From NCBI GenBank assembly GCA_016794345.1, contig JAEUKE010000103.1, forward strand, positions 1 through 36,532: a stretch of 36,532 bases of DNA, given 5' to 3'. This document shows, one piece after another, positions 32,892 through 36,532 of the stretch; within the stretch, counting starts at the first letter, position 1; each line of letters opens with the position of its first letter. Both the position numbers and the translations under genes were made by a program. The notes under the pieces are model-generated. The model searched no databases, was not told the origin of the DNA, and saw only the letters and a list, made by a program, of their open reading frames with translations. Source of the stretch: Myxococcales bacterium. Its GTDB lineage: Bacteria > Myxococcota_A > Polyangia > Polyangiales > Polyangiaceae.

Positions 32892-33760
32892 GCCGCGCTC
32901 GGTGGACCAGCCTCGCTCGCGTGGAGAGCCCCGGCCGGCTGACCCCGCTCGCGGAGCGGTTCCTCGGTCGGACGCTCTACCCCGTCCTGCGCGTCGTCTT
33001 CCGTGTCAGCCTGGAAGGAGACCACCATCTCCCCGGGGCGGGAGGTTTCCTGCTCGTCGCGAACCACCCGCCGAGCCTCGGCACCGCCGAGTTCGCGGCG
33101 CTCGCGGCGGCGTACGCACGTCGATTCGGCAGCTCGCGCCCGCTGGCTGGGTTCGCCCACGCGACGAGCTTCGGCTGGTGGCCGCTGTCGTGGGTCTTCC
33201 GTCAGATCGGCGCCATTCCTTCGACGTACGAGGCCGCCGCCGACGCGCTCGCGCGCGGCGTCCCCGTCGCGCTGTTTCCCGGCGGCGATCACGAGGGGTT
33301 CCGCCCGTTCTGGCAGGCGAGCCGGGTCGACTTCGGCGGTCGCTTGGGGTTCCTGCGTATCGCGCGGAGAGCCTGGGTGCCGGTGGTCCCGATGGGGATC
33401 GCCGGTGTCACCGCCCCTCTCCTCATGGGCTCGAAGCTCCTCGCCTTCCTCTTCGTCTGGCCGCGCCTCGCCGGGGTGAAGCGCTATGGCCTCAGCGTGG
33501 CCGCGTTGATCGGCGCCGCCGCGATCCTCCTCCTGTTACCGGTGGGCGCGGTGTGGCGCGCCCTGCTCGCCTGGTGCTGGATGGGCTCGCCGCTCGCGCT
33601 CGCGTCGTGGTTCCCCGCGCGAATCACCATTCGAATCGGACAGCCGCTCCGACCCGAGGATCTCTTCGGCGACCGTTCGAGCCCCGAAGACGACGTCGCG
33701 CTCGCGCTCGCGCTCGCGCGGGTCGAGGCGGCGGTCCAGGCCGTGCTCGAGCGCGGCTGA
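32888..33760 (+). CDS. PlsC/MGAT-like lysophospholipid acyltransferase
   Basis: 290 residues from ATG 32888. The N-terminus is polar; from about residue 50 the acyltransferase core shows FLLVANHPPSLGT with Asn59-His60, then FPGGDHEGFRPFWQASRVDF and FLRIARRAWVPVVPMGIAG. The FPGG and RPFWxxxRxDF motifs are those of the bacterial MGAT-like branch of the PlsC superfamily, which transfers acyl groups to glycerolipids. The HX4D motif is HX4G here (His60 to Gly65), so the helper Asp of classic PlsC is absent; the MGAT-like branch is variable at this place. A hydrophobic stretch near 195-240 would anchor it to the membrane. It is the last gene of the qor operon. Confidence 0.9.
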   Translation: MSRARWTSLARVESPGRLTPLAERFLGRTLYPVLRVVFRVSLEGDHHLPGAGGFLLVANHPPSLGTAEFAALAAAYARRFGSSRPLAGFAHATSFGWWPLSWVFRQIGAIPSTYEAAADALARGVPVALFPGGDHEGFRPFWQASRVDFGGRLGFLRIARRAWVPVVPMGIAGVTAPLLMGSKLLAFLFVWPRLAGVKRYGLSVAALIGAAAILLLLPVGAVWRALLAWCWMGSPLALASWFPARITIRIGQPLRPEDLFGDRSSPEDDVALALALARVEAAVQAVLERG

Positions 33761-33811
33761 TCGTGGCCGCGACGCGAGGCAGCACGAGCCACCTCGCGGC
33801 GCGGCTCTCCG

Positions 33812-33976
33812 TCACGTGGGCACGCGCCGCCCCATCACGAGGCTCACCAGCGCGATCACGAGGAATACGAAGAAGAGAATCTTCGCGATGCCAGCCGCGG
33901 TCCCTGCGATCCCCGTGAAGCCGAGGAACGCCGCGATGAGCGCGACCGCGAAGAAGACGATTGTCCAATAGAGCAT
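33812..33976 (-). CDS. DUF1328 small membrane protein
   Basis: 54 residues from ATG 33976, preceded by a GGAG seven bases upstream. The start [20 protein letters not shown] and the end [20 protein letters not shown] fit DUF1328/UPF0391 almost over the whole length: two transmembrane helices with a GFTGIAG turn. A longer frame with an ATG 30 bases upstream exists but would add a non-family tail. The function is not established; family members in other bacteria are often stress-induced. It stands alone, convergent with the acyltransferase gene. Confidence 0.9.
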   Translation of the reverse strand: MLYWTIVFFAVALIAAFLGFTGIAGTAAGIAKILFFVFLVIALVSLVMGRRVPT

Positions 33977-34113
33977 GGGGTTCTCCGTGGTTTGGTTCCA
34001 CTTCACCCCAATGCAGGGTCGATGCCGCCCCAGATCTGCGGCGAGGGCCCCCGTTTCCCAGCCCGTGTGGCAGGATCGTGTGACGAGCGCGCTCGGGCGG
34101 GCGACAAGGCCCG

Positions 34114-35223
34114 CTACTCCATTCGCTTGCGGAAGAGCCAGGCCGCCACGGTCAGCGTCACGGCGGCGATGACAGCCATCGGCAGGGTATGGCGCAGGAC
34201 CTGGTCAGCCGGCATGCCCTTGAGAAAGACGCCTCGAGTCACGACGAGGAAATGACGCAATGGGTTCACCGCCGTGAGCGGCTGGAGCCAGCCGGGCATG
34301 TTCTCGATGGGGGTGGCGAACCCGGAGAGCAGCGTCGCGGGCGCGACGAACAAGAAGGCGCCCAGGATGGCTTGCTGCTGTGTCATGCAGAGCGACGAGA
34401 TGAAGAGACCGATTCCCACCGTGGCCGCGAGGAAGAAGACGGCGCTCGCGTAGAGGAGGACCAGCGAGCCGCGTAGGGGGACGGCGAAGACGAACACGGT
34501 CGCGCAGACGTAGAGCGTGATGTGGAAGAGCCCGATCAGGATCGGCGGGACGGTCTTCCCGATCAGGATCTCGGTCGTCCGGAGAGGCGAGACCATGAGC
34601 TGGTCGAACGTGCCGAGCTCACGCTCGCGGGCCACCGAGAGCGCGGTCACGATGAGGCCCACGAGCTGCGCGATGATGGCGATGAGCCCCGGGACGGTGA
34701 ACCACTGGAACTCGAGGTTCGGGTTGAACCAGCTGCGCGAGACGACCGCCGGAGCACCCCCCACACGTCTCGCTCCGTGGATCTTCTCGGCCACGAATCC
34801 GTTTACGATCTCGCCCAGGTAACCTCCGACGATCTGCGCGGCGTTCGAGCGCCTCCCGTCGAGGACGACCTCCACGCTGGGGACCCGACCGGCCCGCAGA
34901 TCGCGCGAGAAAGATGGCCCGAACGACAGGCCGGCGAGCGCGTCTTGGCGGTCGACCGCGGCGCGCAGATCCTCGGGCGCTTCCACGGCCACGACGCGCC
35001 GGAAGGTGGGCGAGCCGTCGATCCGCGCCACGAGCTCGCCCGCCGACGACCCCTCGTCGCGGTTGAGCACGACGATGTCGACGTTACGGACCTCGAGGGT
35101 TGCGGCGAAGGCGAAGACGGTCAGCTGAACGAGCGGCGGGACGATCAGGACCACGCGGCTCCGCGGGTCGCGCAGGACGACCAGGAGCTCCTTCCAGATC
35201 AGCGCGAGGAGCCGCGTGAGCAT
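34114..35223 (-). CDS. ABC-2 type exporter permease (YbhR-like)
   Basis: 369 residues from ATG 35223, whose first base is also the last base of the preceding permease stop codon (TGATG). The N-terminal helix ([26 protein letters not shown]) is followed by a large periplasmic domain (about 45-180), then five transmembrane segments from about 180 to 360. [18 protein letters not shown] and [21 protein letters not shown], then [18 protein letters not shown], are the hallmarks of ABC2_membrane_3 permeases of the YbhR/YhhJ family. It pairs with the permease encoded just upstream. Such exporters move drugs or other hydrophobic compounds; the substrate here is unknown. Confidence 0.94.
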   Translation of the reverse strand: MLTRLLALIWKELLVVLRDPRSRVVLIVPPLVQLTVFAFAATLEVRNVDIVVLNRDEGSSAGELVARIDGSPTFRRVVAVEAPEDLRAAVDRQDALAGLSFGPSFSRDLRAGRVPSVEVVLDGRRSNAAQIVGGYLGEIVNGFVAEKIHGARRVGGAPAVVSRSWFNPNLEFQWFTVPGLIAIIAQLVGLIVTALSVARERELGTFDQLMVSPLRTTEILIGKTVPPILIGLFHITLYVCATVFVFAVPLRGSLVLLYASAVFFLAATVGIGLFISSLCMTQQQAILGAFLFVAPATLLSGFATPIENMPGWLQPLTAVNPLRHFLVVTRGVFLKGMPADQVLRHTLPMAVIAAVTLTVAAWLFRKRME

Positions 35224-36332
35224 CAGGCGACCCGCTTCTTCGTCGTGCGCGCGGCCGCGAGCAGCAAGACGGCACCGTAGATGACCATGATGGCGATATT
35301 CCGCGCGAAGAACGGCCAGAGATCACCCGCGAGGAAGACCGTCTGCAGGGACGGGATGAGCCACCGCGCCGGCACGATGTTCGTGATGAGCTGGATCGGC
35401 CGCGGCATCGATCCGATCTCGAAGATGAATCCCGACAGGAGGAACGCCGGCAAGAAGGCCGAGAGCAGCGCGAGCTGGGAGGCCAGGAACTGGTTCTTCG
35501 TCGCGGCCGAGATGAGCAGGCCTTGACCGAGAGCCGGCAGCAAGAAAGCCGCGCAGACGGCGTACAGGGCGAGCACCGATCCGCGGAACGGCACTTCGAA
35601 CAGGAACACCGCGACCGCGGTGCAGAGGGTCATCGACCCCAGCCCGAGCGCGAAGTAGGGCAGGATCTTGCCGAGGAGCAGCTCCGCCGCCGTGACCGGC
35701 GTCGCCATCAGCGCCTCCATGGTACCGCGCTCCCATTCGCGCGCGACCACGAGCGCGGTCAGCAGCGAGCCGACCAGCGCCATGACGATGGCGACCGACC
35801 CCGGCACCAGGAAATGGCGGCTCGTCCGGGCCGGGTTGAACCAGACGCGCTCCTCGACCGCGAGCTTCGGAACGGCGCGTCCGCTCGACGCGGCGCGAGC
35901 TCGCCACCAATTGGACACGACGCCCTGCGTGTAGCCGCGGACGAGCGCCGCGGTGTTGGGCTCCGAGCCGTCGATGATGACCTGGACCACGCTCGCGCGC
36001 TTCGCCAGATCGGCCTCGAAGGTGGCGGGGATGACGACGATGCCCCGGAGATCACCGCGCACGAGCGGCTCCACGAAGACGCGGCGGTCTTCGCCGACGG
36101 TGGCTTCGAAATAGGGCGAGCTCTGGAACGCGGCGGCGAGGCTGCGAGACTCTTCCGTGGGCGCTTCGACGACCACGCCGACGCGCGTCTGGGTCGAGGC
36201 GAGCGAGACGCCGTAACCGAAGAGGAAGAGCAACACCAGCGGCAACACGAAGGCGATGAGGATGCTGCTCGGGTCGCGGACGATCTGTTTGAGCTCCTTC
36301 GACACGAGCGCGCGGAGCCTGACGAGGGTCAC
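35223..36332 (-). CDS. ABC-2 type exporter permease (YbhS-like)
   Basis: 369 residues from a GTG at 36332 overlapping the stop of the ATPase gene (GTGA). The layout equals that of the neighbouring permease: N-terminal helix ([20 protein letters not shown]), periplasmic domain, then five helices with [40 protein letters not shown] and [16 protein letters not shown]. The two permeases presumably form a heterodimer driven by the ATPase, as in YbhFSR of E. coli. Three genes in a row overlap at their stop and start codons, so translation is coupled and the ratio fixed. Confidence 0.94.
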   Translation of the reverse strand: MTLVRLRALVSKELKQIVRDPSSILIAFVLPLVLLFLFGYGVSLASTQTRVGVVVEAPTEESRSLAAAFQSSPYFEATVGEDRRVFVEPLVRGDLRGIVVIPATFEADLAKRASVVQVIIDGSEPNTAALVRGYTQGVVSNWWRARAASSGRAVPKLAVEERVWFNPARTSRHFLVPGSVAIVMALVGSLLTALVVAREWERGTMEALMATPVTAAELLLGKILPYFALGLGSMTLCTAVAVFLFEVPFRGSVLALYAVCAAFLLPALGQGLLISAATKNQFLASQLALLSAFLPAFLLSGFIFEIGSMPRPIQLITNIVPARWLIPSLQTVFLAGDLWPFFARNIAIMVIYGAVLLLAAARTTKKRVA

Positions 36333-36532
36333 GCCGCCTTCTTTCCGTCGTGAGCTTCGATGAGCGCGATGAACGCGTCTTCCATGGTCGGCTCGGCGCC
36401 GGGTGCGGGCGCGGCTTGCCGCTTCAGCTCGTCGGGGGAGCCGACGGCGATCGATCGTCCGCGGTAGATGAGGGAGATCCGGTCGCAGTACTCCGCCTCT
36501 TCCATGAAATGCGTGGTGACCACGACCGCCAC
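36329..36532 (-). CDS. ABC exporter ATPase, C-terminal end only (YbhF-like)
   Basis: Only the last 67 residues are in the window; the gene continues past the right edge. The H-loop [13 protein letters not shown] with the switch His, then [19 protein letters not shown] and a short tail ending HDGKKAA, are the C-terminal part of a DrrA/YbhF-type ABC ATPase. It powers the two permeases that follow. The stop overlaps the GTG start of the first permease. Whether it carries two ATPase domains as YbhF does cannot be seen here. Confidence 0.9.
   Translation of the reverse strand: MAVVVTTHFMEEAEYCDRISLIYRGRSIAVGSPDELKRQAAPAPGAEPTMEDAFIALIEAHDGKKAA

Noticed and set aside
33812..34006. Longer start for the DUF1328 protein at 34006
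   Set aside because: The added residues are not in the family and the ATG at 33976 has a good ribosome site.

Overview
The window is very GC-rich, densely coded DNA that reads like a myxobacterium, most likely order Polyangiales (Myxococcota). The reasons are the many Ser/Thr kinases, an FHA-domain sigma-54 activator, ECF sigma factors, Gly/Ser-rich lipoproteins with Cys-rich repeats, and a DUF1592/DUF1552 cytochrome-like pair. This taxonomic call is inference from gene content; no rRNA is present. I see no tRNA, rRNA, CRISPR array or insertion sequence, and no stretch longer than 300 bases without a gene. The largest gaps are 24192-24422, 7595-7817 and 13074-13285.

Layout. 1-2881: a heme-motif lipoprotein (3' end outside the window) divergent from an ExbD/TolR-like lipoprotein. 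2885-7594 (minus): VgrG module 1, in transcription order DUF1795 (Eag/DcrB-like) protein, 83-aa protein, BPSL0067-type amidase, VgrG, ABC-like ATPase, then a DUF2378-like protein; a sigma-54-type promoter lies in front. 7818-11829 (plus): alpha/beta hydrolase, Ada, a membrane Ser/Thr kinase and an ECF sigma factor, all touching or overlapping. 11811-16680: a DUF1554 lipoprotein (minus) and the DUF1592-type/DUF1552 pair (plus). 16719-19225: PP2C phosphatase, XRE regulator and a Pro-rich outer-membrane protein. 19286-26330 (minus): FHA-sigma-54 activator, an orphan gene, then VgrG module 2 (VgrG, two ABC-like ATPases, DUF1795 protein) and a fatty-acid-hydroxylase-like membrane protein. 26482-29030: a second ECF sigma factor convergent with a second membrane Ser/Thr kinase. 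29030-33760 (plus): an IgGFc-binding-like lipoprotein, a small cytochrome-like lipoprotein, quinone oxidoreductase, YkgJ-like protein and acyltransferase. 33812-36532 (minus): DUF1328 membrane protein and an ABC-2 exporter (two permeases plus the end of the ATPase).

The main point of interest is the repeated VgrG + ABC-like ATPase + DUF1795 module. Both copies are preceded by close matches to the -24/-12 sigma-54 promoter, and an FHA-type sigma-54 activator is encoded directly upstream of module 2. A PP2C phosphatase and a Thr-kinase lie nearby, recalling the threonine-phosphorylation control of type VI secretion. No core Tss genes are in the window, so these look like satellite (orphan VgrG) islands. 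The ATPases have a signature-like LSSSE motif and an unusual Walker B (DRPDL or DTPEL instead of DE). Their role in a VgrG system is unknown to me and is the best candidate for something undescribed here.
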